Shown here: one piece after another, positions 35,154 to 47,000 of the stretch | Layout: the number at the start of each line of letters is the position of its first letter | Numbering within the stretch: the stretch's first letter is position 1 | NCBI GenBank assembly: GCA_029990175.1 | Contig: JARKIP010000038.1 | Coordinates: 25,303,501 to 25,367,500 of the forward strand | Direction of reading: 5' to 3' | Length of the DNA stretch: 64,000 nucleotides | Source of the DNA: Petunia secreta | Lineage: Eukaryota > Streptophyta > Magnoliopsida > Solanales > Solanaceae | Notes under the pieces: generated by a model | Told to the model about the DNA's origin: nothing | Database searches by the model: none | Seen by the model: the letters and a program-made list of their open reading frames with translations, nothing else | Made by a program: the position numbers and the translations under genes

Positions 35154-36467
35154 TGATGTTTGGGGATATTTGCCTATTTTACCTTAATATCTTCTCATAT
35201 TTTGGTACTTTATGCGCTCGATATATGTGATAATTGTGTTTCTTGTGCTCACTTATTGTATTTGTGATTTTAGGAATGGTGCAGATGAATTTGAGACAAG
35301 AACAATCCAATTAGAGTTAATGGACACATTGGAAGCTATGGTGGAAGCAAGGCTTCCAAGAAAGCCCTGAAGAGTTGGAAGCTATACTGGGAGCAAGACT
35401 TCAGCGAAAGCCCTGAGGAGCTGGAAGCTATAGTGGAAGCGTGACTTCCACGAAAGCTTTGAGGCTGACGAAACAAAAGTTTTCCCAAGTAGATTAGGCT
35501 TTGGTTTAGCTTATCCTAGCACTTTGTAAACATTATAAAACCTCATAATTTCGTTTTGTAAAGGGAGGTCGAATTTTGGAGCAAGTTTAGGAGTTCCTAA
35601 CATATTGAACCAAGGGTTTAATTCCTTTACTTCATCTATAACACTCTTTCATACTTTTTCTATGAATTCTTGTGTTGTTATTATGAATACGAGTAGCTAA
35701 ACCTATCGTTCTCGGGTTAGAGCAAATACATGAAGGTTGATGTTTGTAAGTTGTTTTCTTCCTATTGATTTACCATTACGGATTGCTTATTCTTTCCTGA
35801 TCCTAATTGTTTGGTTATCAGGACTCGGTAATTGAACACTATCTACGGTTTACAAGGTTATCAGGACTCGGTAATTGAACACTATCTACGGTTTACAAGT
35901 TGAACTCGACAGAGGGAACTTGTAAATGCAAATAAGAAAGAATAGGGCTTGATTATGAACCTGGGCATCAGGGAATCGATTCGCAGGTAGGATAGACATA
36001 TATCTATTCGCTTTGCTTAGCTAAATACAGAGTTCTTTAATGCATGCATGTGATTTAATTCCATAGAAATATAGGCGTTAGAGTAGCTTACATAGACTCG
36101 TGAAGAATCGACAGGTTTTCACGAATATAATTAACCTGTTAGTTGGCAATCTAGGAAATCAAGAAGTAGAATCAACCGGAAAATTCAACTGGATTGTTCG
36201 TAGCTCTGGCCCTGGACCTGGACCGTCTCTCTTTCATTGATAACAACCTAGAATTTGCTCTATTACTTGACTTCAGTTACTTGCTTTTAATTGTTTCATT
36301 TAGTTAGTAAAAATCTCAACCATCATTGAAAAAGATCCCTGGATAATTTTTAGAAAATTGTTTGCTAGAATACAGTCATTAACACTAGTCCTCGTGGGAA
36401 CGATACTCGATTTATCACTTTATTACTTGTCGACCACGTATACTTGCGTGTGCGTTTGGGAGCAACA
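35154..36467 (+). repeat. 3' LTR of the plus gag-protease element, with internal duplication
   Basis: It is 1314 bp and runs TGATGTTTGG..GGGAGCAACA. It is longer than the 5' LTR because of a third GGAAGC..GCTTCC unit (about 35330-35450) and an exact 43-bp tandem duplication (35813-35855 and 35856-35898). Confidence 0.85.
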
Positions 36468-36532
36468 ATCTACATTCCATTAATGATGTAGTTTAATTGA
36501 GAATATTTTTGTTTTTTCTCACATGTGACTAG

Positions 36533-38669
36533 ATCAAATTTCATGCTAGAAGGTTGCTCGCTTTGGTATATGAAGTCAAAATCATTGGGCAGTAATCAGG
36601 TTGGTTAAAGTGTCGTGTCGACTTTGTAGGGGAATGCTATAACAAGTCTATCAAGTTCTTTTTTTGCACAGGTTTTCTCATGACACTGATTTATTGTAGC
36701 AGCCTCTCCTGGGAATGCAAACCTTGGAATCTGGGGTGGGTTGACTAATTTGAAGTGCACTCTTGTCTGAATTTGTAGAAGGACAGGATCTTCGGCTGAA
36801 TACTCATTGTTGGACACTTGCAGATTATTTGGTAAAGACCTAGAGAATCTGTCAAATGAAAACATGACTAAAGAAGCAATCGCGTCTCTATGTGTTTCAA
36901 ACCTGAATTCTATCTCCCTTGTTTGAGCTGATTTTTAGTTAGTTCCTCATAAAACACGTCTCAGGTGCCGGGGAAAATTTGTTTGTTTGGCATGATAATC
37001 ATGCAAAAAGAGACTTCTGCAAAATTATACTCTTCATAGTGGGGATGCCAATAATTGTTGATTATACAATCTTCTTCTCTGTGGCTTATGTTGATATAAA
37101 TTCAACATTTCTTTTTACGAATTAAAGAATAATGAGCACCTCATATTTTAAGTAGCTGTACTAATGAATGTGTCAAATGATGAAAATGTGTTCTTTTGAT
37201 ACTTCAACTGCTTGTTGCAAGTTTATCTAGCATATAAGCTTTCTATTTGGAATTTATCTAGTGTTCTTTTGATACTCCTGTAGCATTTTGCAGCTTACAA
37301 ATGAGTTTCTTCATTTGGACTAGACAAATCATTTACCTTTTCAATTCATAACGTGAGTGACTTCCTATAATATGACCCTCCTGATTTCTAAGGATCTTTT
37401 TTTATTTTTCTTTTAATTTTCCTTGTTGCATCAGTCAACTATCAATGAAATTGTGTAACTGTTAAACTATCAGTTTTGAAAGGAGATCGAGAATGCACGC
37501 TGTTAGGAAGAGCCTACATTAGTATTTATCAATATGGTGCTTCACTTAATATAGTATTTTTTGTTTCTTTTCCCCGAGCTGCACTCCATATACTTCAGTG
37601 TTTTATTGATGATATGAGTGCTTATTGCTTTCTCATAATATTTAAACTCCACCTAGTTTGCTTATTTCTTTAATTGGATTAATACCAGAAGAATCTCAGT
37701 ATCATATCTATTCAGGTGCTATGGTGAAGATAATAAAGGGTATGGATTGTCAATGCTGTTGAATCTGTTTATGAGCTATTCAGGAGTTTCAGCTCAAATA
37801 ATTTTTGTTGTTTGTGCTAAATATGGATTGTTTCCATGGATACCGCTAGGAGTTGTGGTACAAAGACAAATTATATCTTCTATTAGCTTCACCGGTTCTC
37901 ATGCCAGCCAAGTCTTAAACTTGGGTGGAAGTATGCTTAAGAACAATATTGATGGTCTTATTTCTCAGTTCCTTTTCTCATGCGAATGCTGTACTGTTAA
38001 CAGGGGTGCTACTGTAGCATTCTCCCTTGGGATGGACCTAGGACTTGAATGGATTGTCCAGTTTGAGGGGCATCATTCCATTAGGTAAATTTTCGTTCTT
38101 AAAAGATTGCAAATGGTCGCTTTAGATCTAAGCTTTTTTTTTTCCTCTGTAATGGTTTTGGTTTTCTCTCTAAATGCTGCTATTAAAGCATCCTATTTAC
38201 CTTTATCTCTTTTGCTGTTCTTAGTAAATTGAAAACTCCCAAAGGAGCATTCCTAAGTCTCGTATGTTATAGAAATTAATAATCTCCTCTGATGTTGGTT
38301 TGAATATCATGCTTTAGACAGTAGAAACATCTCAATATATGTATGTCAGACTTCTCCTAGTTACTTTCGCTTCACATCACAGCAGGGGATAATTGTTCCT
38401 TCATTAAAATCTTCACGTTTGAAGGATTCATCACATAAAGTCCTTAGCAATATCTGTTCATCTTAATAGGCCTTGCTTTGTTCTAAAAATTTCTTTTATT
38501 AGCGGTTACTTGTAATGGCCTGCTTCTCCAGTCTACAAGAAGGAAATGTGTGCCAGAACTGACTTTTACTCTTTTCCTGTGTTACAGATTCATGGTCGAG
38601 ACAACAGTATCGACTTGTCGAAATGGTAGAGTGGAAAAGACTTCTTCTAGATGTGCTGTAGTGTCATGA
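36533..38669 (+). pseudogene. Remains of a multi-exon gene of unknown family, 5' end lost
   Basis: The clearest exons are 37716-38084 and 38588-38669. They join in phase (..GHHSI, R, FMVETTV..) and end in TGA at 38667-38669. The first encodes CYGEDNKGYGLSMLLNLFMS.., KYGLFPWIPLG, and LGMDLGLEWIVQFEGHHSI. A candidate upstream exon is 36533-36599 (SNFMLEGCSLWYMKSKSLGS). Another coding-like stretch is at 36779-36928 (SSAEYSLLDTCRLFGKDLEN, KEAIASLCVSNLNSIS), but the phases around it do not agree and it runs into a stop. The gene abuts the LTR at 36467, so its 5' part is missing. I do not recognise the family; the look is of a helical-repeat protein, but that is a guess. Confidence 0.4.
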
Positions 38670-40430
38670 CTGGCAAGGAAAACTGCATTCCATAAATTTA
38701 TCTGCATTGGAGATATTATTTCCCTGTATGTGGAAAATCCTGAACTAAGACTTGGGCAGCAGAGGCCTTCTCGCAGTGTACATGCTACACCTGCCTCATC
38801 TTATAAATAGAGTTTTTATGTTCAGTAAATATTTTAATCTTGTAGCACTTTGCTGTATCATTGCCTAGATGATCGTTTCTTTAGCTTTTTTTTTTTCTTT
38901 TTGAATATATTCCTGGCTTTTGTTTGCGCATGTAAACAAAGATGAATCAAACCTACCATTTGCATTTTTTGAAGTGCAAACACTTTGGTGGCTCAAATCT
39001 AAAACTTGTAGTCCAAATTTACAGGTCATGCAGCTATACAGGTGTTATTCCAGTTCCCCCTACTTGCACAATTCTGTATTGTTGAAATGGCAAAAGCTTA
39101 TTTTATTAAGTGAGTTTGTTTAATCTAAATTACACTTTATGCTAATCTTAATCCCAAAATTTCACTGGTGCCTTTAGAATTTGCCATGGAACGACCTTTT
39201 CATATTGGTCACTAAATTAATTGACAATGTTGAATATCATCCAAAGGTAGTCTTCATCAGAGAAAGAGGAAGAGTTGCAACTTATGCCAGTCACCTCATC
39301 ATTTCTGCCAAGGCTCAAGGATCAAAGAATTGGTTTAGACTAGCAGTTTTGCAGGATTTAGCGTAGTCATTGCAGGTTTAGTCTGTCTCGGTAAATTCGG
39401 CTGCTTAACCAGCTGCTAAGGTTGGAAGTATTGCAAGTTTAGGACTGTTGAAGCACCTCTAGAATGAGATGGGGGATAGCCAAATTTCCTTTTACGTGAA
39501 CCTTTCAGGATTTATCATATTGTTAAGAGGTATTAAGATGAGACAATGAAAAGAAAAAAAATTATGGAATAACTATAAACCGGTAAAAAAAAAAAAAAAC
39601 AACAATATACTAAATCAAATGCAGTAAGGAGATAAGGTTCTACACAATTTTTTGTTTATAAAACTAAAATTTTAAGAAGCGTACAGTTTTCAGCAACTTA
39701 CATGGGTAAAATTTTACCCTTGAATCTTCATATGTGGCGACAGGTCGAACTAAAACAAAAAACTATTTTACTAGGTGATTGACATATCGAACTAAAACAA
39801 AAAACCATCTTAATAGGTGTAATCCGTTGGACATAGATCCAATTTTTCACTATTTTTGATCTTTGCTATTTACAACTTGTAGAGAAATATTTGAAAACTT
39901 ATAGCTTGTGAAAATTAGCAGCTTCCAATTCACAAGCTTATTCTTGCTTCTTGTTATGAATTCCTCCTATCAATTGACTATTGAGGTCATATTTATATAG
40001 TTGGAGAAATTGAGGAGTTGTTATGACAAATATTTTTTATTAGATTTGATTGGTTGACTTGCATCATTTGACACAGCTTAAACAGTGACAAAACTATATT
40101 TGACTGGCATAGCATGTCACTTGTACTCGAATATTTATTAGCCCTTTGCATTTGGTTTGTATTGCCATGTCATTCGATATGTAGCATGATTGTATCAGCT
40201 CTTTCATTTGACTTAGTACGCCACATTATTTGTCATGTGGCACAAGTTTGGTCCTTTATGATAAGATGCCATCTATTGGCCTCGGAGCCAATTAAAAGGT
40301 AAAAATTTCGCCCAGAGGCCATTTTTACCGGGTAATTTTGATCAGTAGTCATTTTTGGACGCGCTCATTGGGGACTATCCACCATTTCAAAATTCATTGA
40401 AGAATAGCTAAAAATTCGCGCGCACACTTA
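38670..40430. other. Intergenic DNA without a clear gene
   Basis: Mostly AT-rich with A runs near 39580. One open frame at 39181-39366 (EYHPKVVFIRERGRVATYAS) looks somewhat protein-like but has no recognisable family or splice context. The remainder shows no feature I can support. Confidence 0.4.
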
Positions 40431-40439
40431 AGCTCCATT

Positions 40440-40890
40440 ACCGTTGGAAAAATACCCCAGACTAGTCCCATAACAAAATACTGGTGTTCAAAGCCCCAGT
40501 ATTTTGTTATGGGACTGAAACTTTATACAAAGTCCCATAACAAAATAATCTCATAACAAAATAATGGGACCTTGAACTAATATGTTCAAAGGTCCCATTA
40601 TTTTGTTATGTGAATTTATCCCATAGCAAAATAATGGGATTTATCCCATAACAAAGGTCCCATCAAAGAGATAAATTCCATTATTTTGTTATGAGACTTT
40701 ATATATAAAGCTTCAGTCCCATAACAAAATGTTGGGGCTTTAAACAAGTTTTGTTCACAGCCCCAGCATTTTGTTATGAGACTGAAGCTTTATACAAAGT
40801 CCCATAACAAAATGTTGGGGCCTTGAACAAAACTTGTTCAAAGACTGGGGTTAGTTTACTGAAGCTTCCCAGTATTTAGACTGGGATTTG
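40440..40890. repeat. Cluster of inverted copies of a CCCATAACAAAAT motif
   Basis: About seven forward copies (CCCATAACAAAAT and variants) and four reverse copies (ATTTTGTTATGGG) lie within 450 bases. They are separated by related pieces such as CTTTATACAAAGTCCC and CCCCAGTATTTTG. Neighbouring forward and reverse copies can pair into stems of 15-30 bases. No ORF is present. Confidence 0.65.
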
Positions 40891-40988
40891 TCCGGAGGTG
40901 GCTATTTCTCAGCGAATTTATTTTTGACGGCTACAAATCAATTAGCGCGCGCCAAACAGGCCCCTACACGAAATTTTTACACTTTTAC

Positions 40989-41329
40989 TACTGGTATTTA
41001 GTTTGAGGCCACTTATTTTATTGTTTTTACATATGAGGCCACTTTTTGGAACTTCAATCTTTTATGGGTTGAAGTTCAAATCATGTGGGTTGAAGTTGAA
41101 ATATGAAGTTCAACTTCGATCCGTAAAGGCTGAACTTCTTGGTATAGATGCATAAACTTCAACCCTTGTGGACTGAAGTTGAACTACACCCCTTGTGGGG
41201 GGCTGAAGTTGAATTTCAATCCTTGTGGGTTGAACTTGTGTGAAGTTCAACCCACAGAGATTGAAGTTCTAAAAAGTGGCCTCTCATGCAAAATCAATAA
41301 AAAAAGTGGCCTCAAACCAAAGATTACTG
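40989..41329. mobile_element. Fold-back element with long inverted arms
   Basis: The left arm (about 40989-41060, with GTTTGAGGCCACTT and GAGGCCACTTTTTGGAACTT) is the near complement of the right arm (about 41258-41329). The middle is made of GGTTGAAGTTCAAC-type palindromes. It is about 340 bp and non-coding. The target duplication is not clear, so the superfamily is not assigned. Confidence 0.6.
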
Positions 41330-41379
41330 ACAAAAATGACCTCTCATGCACTTTTTCAAATTAAAAGTGCAATTTTCAG

Positions 41380-42360
41380 AAATATGACACCGACTGCATT
41401 AGTTTGCTTTTTTTACCTCCTTTAATATGGTTTAACAAAAATGATCATATGCTGATGTAATGAGTAATATGTGCATGGCAATACCCTTTTAACACCTCAT
41501 TAATGACTTGTGTTCTCCCTCCCTCCCTCCCGCTCCAACTATATTGCCTAGGCAACACATTGCAATCGACCCCTAGCTATTGTGTGCTACTAAATGCCTT
41601 GAAATCTTGGCAAATAGGCAACACTTTCCCTCGACCCTTTCACCCCTCTCTTCAAGATAAATTGTCTTGAAGTTTTGGCAGGTAGCATTTGCCCCCGGCT
41701 TATTCTTTTATTTTCCAACTAAATTGCCTTGAAATTTTATTGAATTGGCTCAGTCCCTTCACCCCTTCTCTCTGCTAAATTGCCTTAAAGTCTTGGCTTA
41801 ACAACACTTGCCAAGTTGGAGATCAATTACTTAAAACCATAAAAAAAGGGAACAACCCTCAAAATTAGCCAAATTTGGGGACACCTAGTGAAATTTTCTA
41901 CAATTAAACTGGGCTCATCATTTGTAGGCCATAAATGGACGGGCAATTTACAAAACTATGACACTTTAGGTATGGTTTGCCTTATTGACCTTGCTTAAAG
42001 TAGTTTTACAATAATGATCTCACTAATTTTAAGTAAGTGCTCCCTCGGGGCAACACTTCAAGTTTTAAACTTGACAAGTGCATCCACGGAGCAGCACTTC
42101 AAGTATAAAATGACAAGTGTTGTCCCTGTGATAGCATTTGACCTTTTATTTCTGTTAACATTCTCTCCAGATAACTTGAAGTGGTGCGTTGCGCAATTTA
42201 TACTTGAAGTGTTTCCCCCGAGAGAACACTTGTAAATTTATAACGTGAAATATTGTCTACCGAGACTATTTTGCTAAATCATTCTGAAATGGGGACAAAA
42301 AACCATAATCAAAGATAAGGGGTACATGTAGTGAATTTTTTTAAAATAGACCTAGCCTAA
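41380..42360. repeat. Two diverged direct copies of a ~0.5 kb non-coding repeat
   Basis: The segment from about 41385 (GACACCGACTGCATTAG, a TTTAACAAAAATGATC block) resembles the one from about 41958 (GACACTTTAGGTATGG, a TTTTACAATAATGATC block). Their ends also resemble each other (GGGGACACCTAGTGAA.. near 41877 and GGGGTACATGTAGTGAA.. near 42320). Interior motifs are CTTGAAGT and GGCAACACTT. No gene is present. Confidence 0.4.
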
Positions 42361-42679
42361 TGGGTTCGGACTTCTTCTTTAATCTACTTATCCAATTATG
42401 TTGGCTTACTTATTTGAGATATTTAGTGCAGTAATAAGCACAACATCTTTAAAGTAACAAACAACTTGGGAACTATTTAACACATATATCCAACATCAAA
42501 GTCAAAGCCTACATATAACTAATGCAGTTAAGGATTTAAACACTAAAGTCGCTCAAGTCAGGAGCACGCTGCAGCAACAATCCGACAGCACACCATGTAG
42601 AACTGGGCACCTGCTTATTCCTCAGCTCTTTCTATACTGAACTATATTCTGTTTCGATGATTGTCCAGTTGTAGTACCA

Positions 42680-43690
42680 TCCGGAGTTGTCAATCTTTTT
42701 TCTGATATGGAAGAGCTCTTCAACATTGTCGTCCCATCTAGGGGCACCAGACCATACGAGAGATTTTTGAAAGAGTATCATGAGTGGACAGACACAGATA
42801 TAGAGTGGGAGCCTTTGCTGACGGCAAAGGTTGCTATTGCCAAGGCAGGATCATTAGGTGTAGTACAAATCACAGAGAATTTTCCAGTAGGAAGGAGGAC
42901 CAAAAGTGGCGCTGAACAAAAAAACCCATAAGGTTGGGGTTTCATGACTGGCATAACAACACCGTCGAGACATGGTGATCGGAACTATCTCTGCTCAACA
43001 AAATCATATCCATACAAGTAGAGGTCAAAGGTGAACCAATACAAAGTGGAGTCTATGATTACAGCGCGTGAATGGTTGCATGTGTGGTGTAGAATTTCAA
43101 TATTGGTATAATCTGGAAGACTAGGTGGATGACCATAAAGCAACTTTAAGGAGGGATATGGGCGAGGGGGAGATACATTGTCTTGATTTAGATAGGAAAT
43201 CGACATAAAACCCTCATCAACATTATAGAATACTACAGCTTTGGACTGTTCCATAACAACGGATTGGTGGGCGGAAAAGATATAGGTTGAATATGAATCA
43301 AGTTGCAGTACTGGTTGCCACTTTTGGAAGTCGAGGTCGTATACCTCACCCAAGTAAGTGCCGCCGTGTTTGGAATAACCATCAATAGAGTGGCCAAGGA
43401 CTTAAAGCTTCCGATCAAGAGGAGCTAGCAAGGGACTCGTAAAGTAAAGTTTCCTCTTATCAGAGACGGTTACCCAGTCGGTAGGCTCTCTGATGCTAAG
43501 CTTAAGCAGATTCGGAGAGACTCGGGTTCTTGGCGCCATTTTTCCACCAGCCCAGTAGATGTTTTCACCCATAATGGTCTAGCCTCCAAATACTAGAGTA
43601 CCCGTCTAAGCAACCTGAGAAAGTTTCCCAGATTCATAGGTATACCACACGTCTCCATCATTGTTAATATAACAGCCAGCCCTGCTAATA
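42680..43690 (-). pseudogene. F-box/kelch-type protein pseudogene
   Basis: Minus-strand translation gives kelch-like text in order: YESGKLSQVA, MGENIYWAGGKMAPRTRVS, HSIDGYSKHGGTYLGEVYD, LYWFTFDLYLYGYD and FRSPCLDGVV. Plant F-box/kelch proteins of the Solanaceae have this style; the F-box itself is not seen. In-frame stops occur after SQVA, after VFGG, after DRKL and after FVEQR (where W fits), and a further frameshift precedes FSVICTTPNDPALAIATF (about 42800-42880). The 5' end stops near 43690, where a MITE-like sequence and the copia element begin. The plus-strand open frame at 42707-42931 overlaps it and is probably a shadow. Confidence 0.5.
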
Positions 43691-43699
43691 ATATACTTT

Positions 43700-43750
43700 A
43701 ATTGGTAGTGACTTTTATTTGGAACTAAAAATAGTCACATTTAAAAATAT
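43700..43750. mobile_element. Left arm of a small inverted-repeat element split by the copia insertion
   Basis: The sequence up to 43750, continued at 60044, contains AACTAAAAATAGTCACATTT and then TATTTACCCGAACTGGCC. The complement of about 60250-60300 reads almost the same (AAAACTAATCAGTCCACACT, TATTACCCGACAATGGCC). With the copia element removed it forms one element of roughly 0.3 kb. The rest is at 60044-60310. Confidence 0.5.
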
Positions 43751-43985
43751 TGTAAAACGGAACACGCCAAGAAACCGAACACGTAAGACCAAACACACTC
43801 ACACAAGAGGAATAAGATTTGGGTGAAAACTGTTGCTTTCATTGATGAAGGGAGTCCTCTATTTATACAAGAGAAAACCTAAACCTAACTTAGGAACCAA
43901 GTAAACTTTACGGGCTTGGCCCAATATACAATTTACATAACTAACTATTTACATATCTAATCTATTCACAATATAACCTTCATTA
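43751..43985 (-). repeat. 3' LTR of the copia element
   Basis: It runs from TGTAAAACGG to CTTCATTA on the plus strand. It directly borders the AATAT target copy on the left and the C-rich polypurine complement on the right. Confidence 0.9.
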
Positions 43986-44013
43986 CCCCTCCCCCCCCCC
44001 CCCCCCCCCCCCC

Positions 44014-47000
44014 AAGTTGGAGCGTGAGGGTTCCTTATGCCCAACTTGGTAAGAAAGTATTCGAACTGGGCACGTCCCAGCGTCTTCGTAAAAATATCAG
44101 CAAGTTGTGTGGTCGTAGGCACATAGCTGGGACGAATGATTCCTCCGATAATTTCATTCCGAACAAAGTGACAGTCGACTTCGATGTGTTTAGTGCGTTC
44201 GTGAAAGACAGGATTCCGAGCAATATGTAATGCTGCTTGACTATCACACTTCAAATTCATCGAAGGGGTGTGATCGATTCCAAGGTTCCATAATATCCCT
44301 TTCAACCACTTTAATTCACACACAGTCATCGTCATCGATCAATACTCTGCCTCGGCAGAGGACCTCGACACGATCTGTTGCTTCTTCGTTCGCCAAGATA
44401 TCGGTGAGTCCCCTAACGACACATACCACCCTGTTAACGATCGACGCGTCAACGGACAACCTGCCCAATCGGAGTCATACCACCCGTGCAACCTCAGATC
44501 ACACTGAGAATTAAATACGATGCCTTGTCCCGGACAGCCTTTCAAATATCGAACAACCCTAAGTGTCGCTTCCATTTGCTCAACACGGGGACTTTGCATG
44601 AATTGCGACAACACATGCACACTATAGGACAAATCCGGTCGCGTAAAACACAAGTAAATCAATCTTCCAACCAGTCGCCGATAGCGTTCAGGATCTTTGA
44701 CAAAATGACCAGTCGCAAGTGCCAAGCGATGGTTTTGTTCTATCGGTGTACCAACCGGTTTTGCTCCCAACAAGCCTACTTCCGATATGATATCTAATGC
44801 ATACTTCCTCTGACACAAGAAGATTCCCTTCGGAGCCCTTTCCACTTCAACTCCCAAGAAGTATTTCAAGGCACCTAAATCTTTCATATGGAAACATGTC
44901 GAATGATACAACTTAAAAATTCGAATTGCCATCGAATCATTACCAGATATGATTAGATCATCCACATAAACGAGCACATTCAAATGCACATTTCCCTTCT
45001 TCATCGTAAATAATGAGTAATCCGAATATGATTATCGAAACCCATATTTCTTAAGAGCAGCATACAATTTCGCAAACCAACACCTGGGAGCTTGTTTTAA
45101 ACCATACAATGATTTTCGAAGGTGACACACAGTTCCTCTCCCACTCATGCGATGTCCCGGTGGCAATTTCATATACACTTCTTCGTGAAGATCACCATGC
45201 AAAAATGCATTGTGCACATCCATCTGATGCAATTCCCAATTTTTGGCAGCTGCTACGGCCAGAAAAACTCGGACAGTCACCATCTTTGCAACCGGTGCAA
45301 ATGTCTCCGTGTAATCAACTCATTCGATTTGATGATTCCCAAAAATCACTAGTCTTGCTTTGTACCTTTCAATAGTTCCATCCGAGTTGTACTTTATCTT
45401 ATATACCCATCGGCATCTGAGGGCCTTCTTCCCCGTAGGTAAGCGAACTATCTCCCAAGTTTTGTTCGCTTCCAATGCCTTCAATTCTTCCCTCATGGTT
45501 GTTCTCCATTTTTCATTTTTCACCGCCTCCGAATAGGAGGTAGGCTCATGTCCTTGCGTTATAGCTGCAAGAAAACTCACATGTTTCGAAGAGAAATTAT
45601 CACAATTGACATAGTGTGCTAGAGGATAGGGCTTACCAGAGGGTTGTTGAGAAACGGATGAACAATCAGACTTTCGAACACAGGACGATACCCGGTGACT
45701 CATCTTTTGGACCGTATTAGTAACAAAGTCTCTCAGCAAGATATTCTCTTTCTTAGTTCATTTTCCACGACCCATCTCTTCGGGTTCAACTTCGGGAACA
45801 ACTTTAGGTTCAGCTTCCGGAGTCATTACTTCGGGTTCAATTTCCAGAGTTATGACTTCGGGTTCAACACCCCCCCCCCTCGTCGCACACTCTCCTCTTC
45901 CTCCTCCAATGCTACGGTGACAGGAACGGTATCTTGTCTCCATTTTTCGTCCTCAGTCTCCTTGGATGCGAACAGAAATTCCTTTTCGTAAAAAACCACA
46001 TCCCTTGAGAACACAAACTCCTTTGCCTCCAAATCACACATTTTCCATGCTTTCTTCCCATTTGGATAACCCAAAAACACGCATCGACGACTCCTACTTT
46101 CGAACTTGTCACTTGTTCGTCCTTGATTGCGAGCATAACATAAGCAACCGAACACCCTCAAATGATCATAATTCGGTGTCACACCCATCAAGATATCGTA
46201 AGGTGTCTTTCCATTCAACAACTTAGTGGGTGTCCGGTTAATCAAATAACATGTCGTCATCACACATTCTCCCAGTGGCTTGAAAACGTAGCGCCAGTGC
46301 CACGTTTAAGATATGTCTATGTTTTCGTTCAACTCTACCGTTTTTCTGGGGTGTCCCTACACAAGAAGTTTGGAACAAGATCCCTTGTTCGAGAAAATAC
46401 CCTTTCAGACTTACAAATTCGGTTCCATTATCACTCCGAACGCACTTAACCCGTTTATTGAATTGTCTTTCTACCATTGCAAAGAAACCTTTCAATTTTT
46501 GTCCGACCTCTCTCTTATCAACTAACAAGAACACCCATACTCCTTGTGAACAATCATCAACAACAGTCAAAAAATATGATGCACCACACGAAGACTCAGT
46601 TCTATAAGGATCCCACAAGTCACAATGAACTAAATCAAAAGGTTCAGCAGCTTTATTATTACTCGAAAGAAATACATTTTTAGTTTGCTTTGCCCTAAGG
46701 CATACATCACATGATTTTTCTTCTAAGCTACCTTTCCCACTATCTTCTAAAACTGAAAGAGATTTTGTTACTTGCATCGAAGGATGTCCCAACCTTTGAT
46801 GCCACAAATCTACCACATTGACCTTCACAGCTTTCACCAGGGGTATTGTCCGGAAGTAGTAGAGTCCGTTCTTTTGTTCACCCGCTCCAATCAGCTTCCC
46901 CGTAGCCCGGTCCTGCATAACACACAAATCATTAGTGAAATTTACATTGCAACCAACTTGATCAATTAATTGAGACACGGAAATCAAATTGCAAGTCATT

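Larger units (their letters stand above)
27813..36467 (+). mobile_element. Gag-protease-only Ty3/gypsy-like element (plus copy)
   Basis: The order is 5' LTR 27813-29033, primer site 29040-29057, gag-protease remains 29179-31428, non-coding interior, polypurine tract (GTGCGGGGTGG, 35144-35153) and 3' LTR 35154-36467. It is the inverted counterpart of the minus element and also lacks reverse transcriptase and integrase. The 5' LTR is preceded by TGCGGGGTGG, the polypurine tract of a further copy, and the right flank is ATCTA, so the ends do not show a target duplication. Confidence 0.85.

Noticed and set aside
42707..42931. Plus-strand ORF of 74 codons (MEELFNIVVPSRGTRPYERF)
   Set aside because: It looks protein-like, but the opposite strand continues the kelch pseudogene with matching domain order. 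Without homologues I treat it as a shadow.
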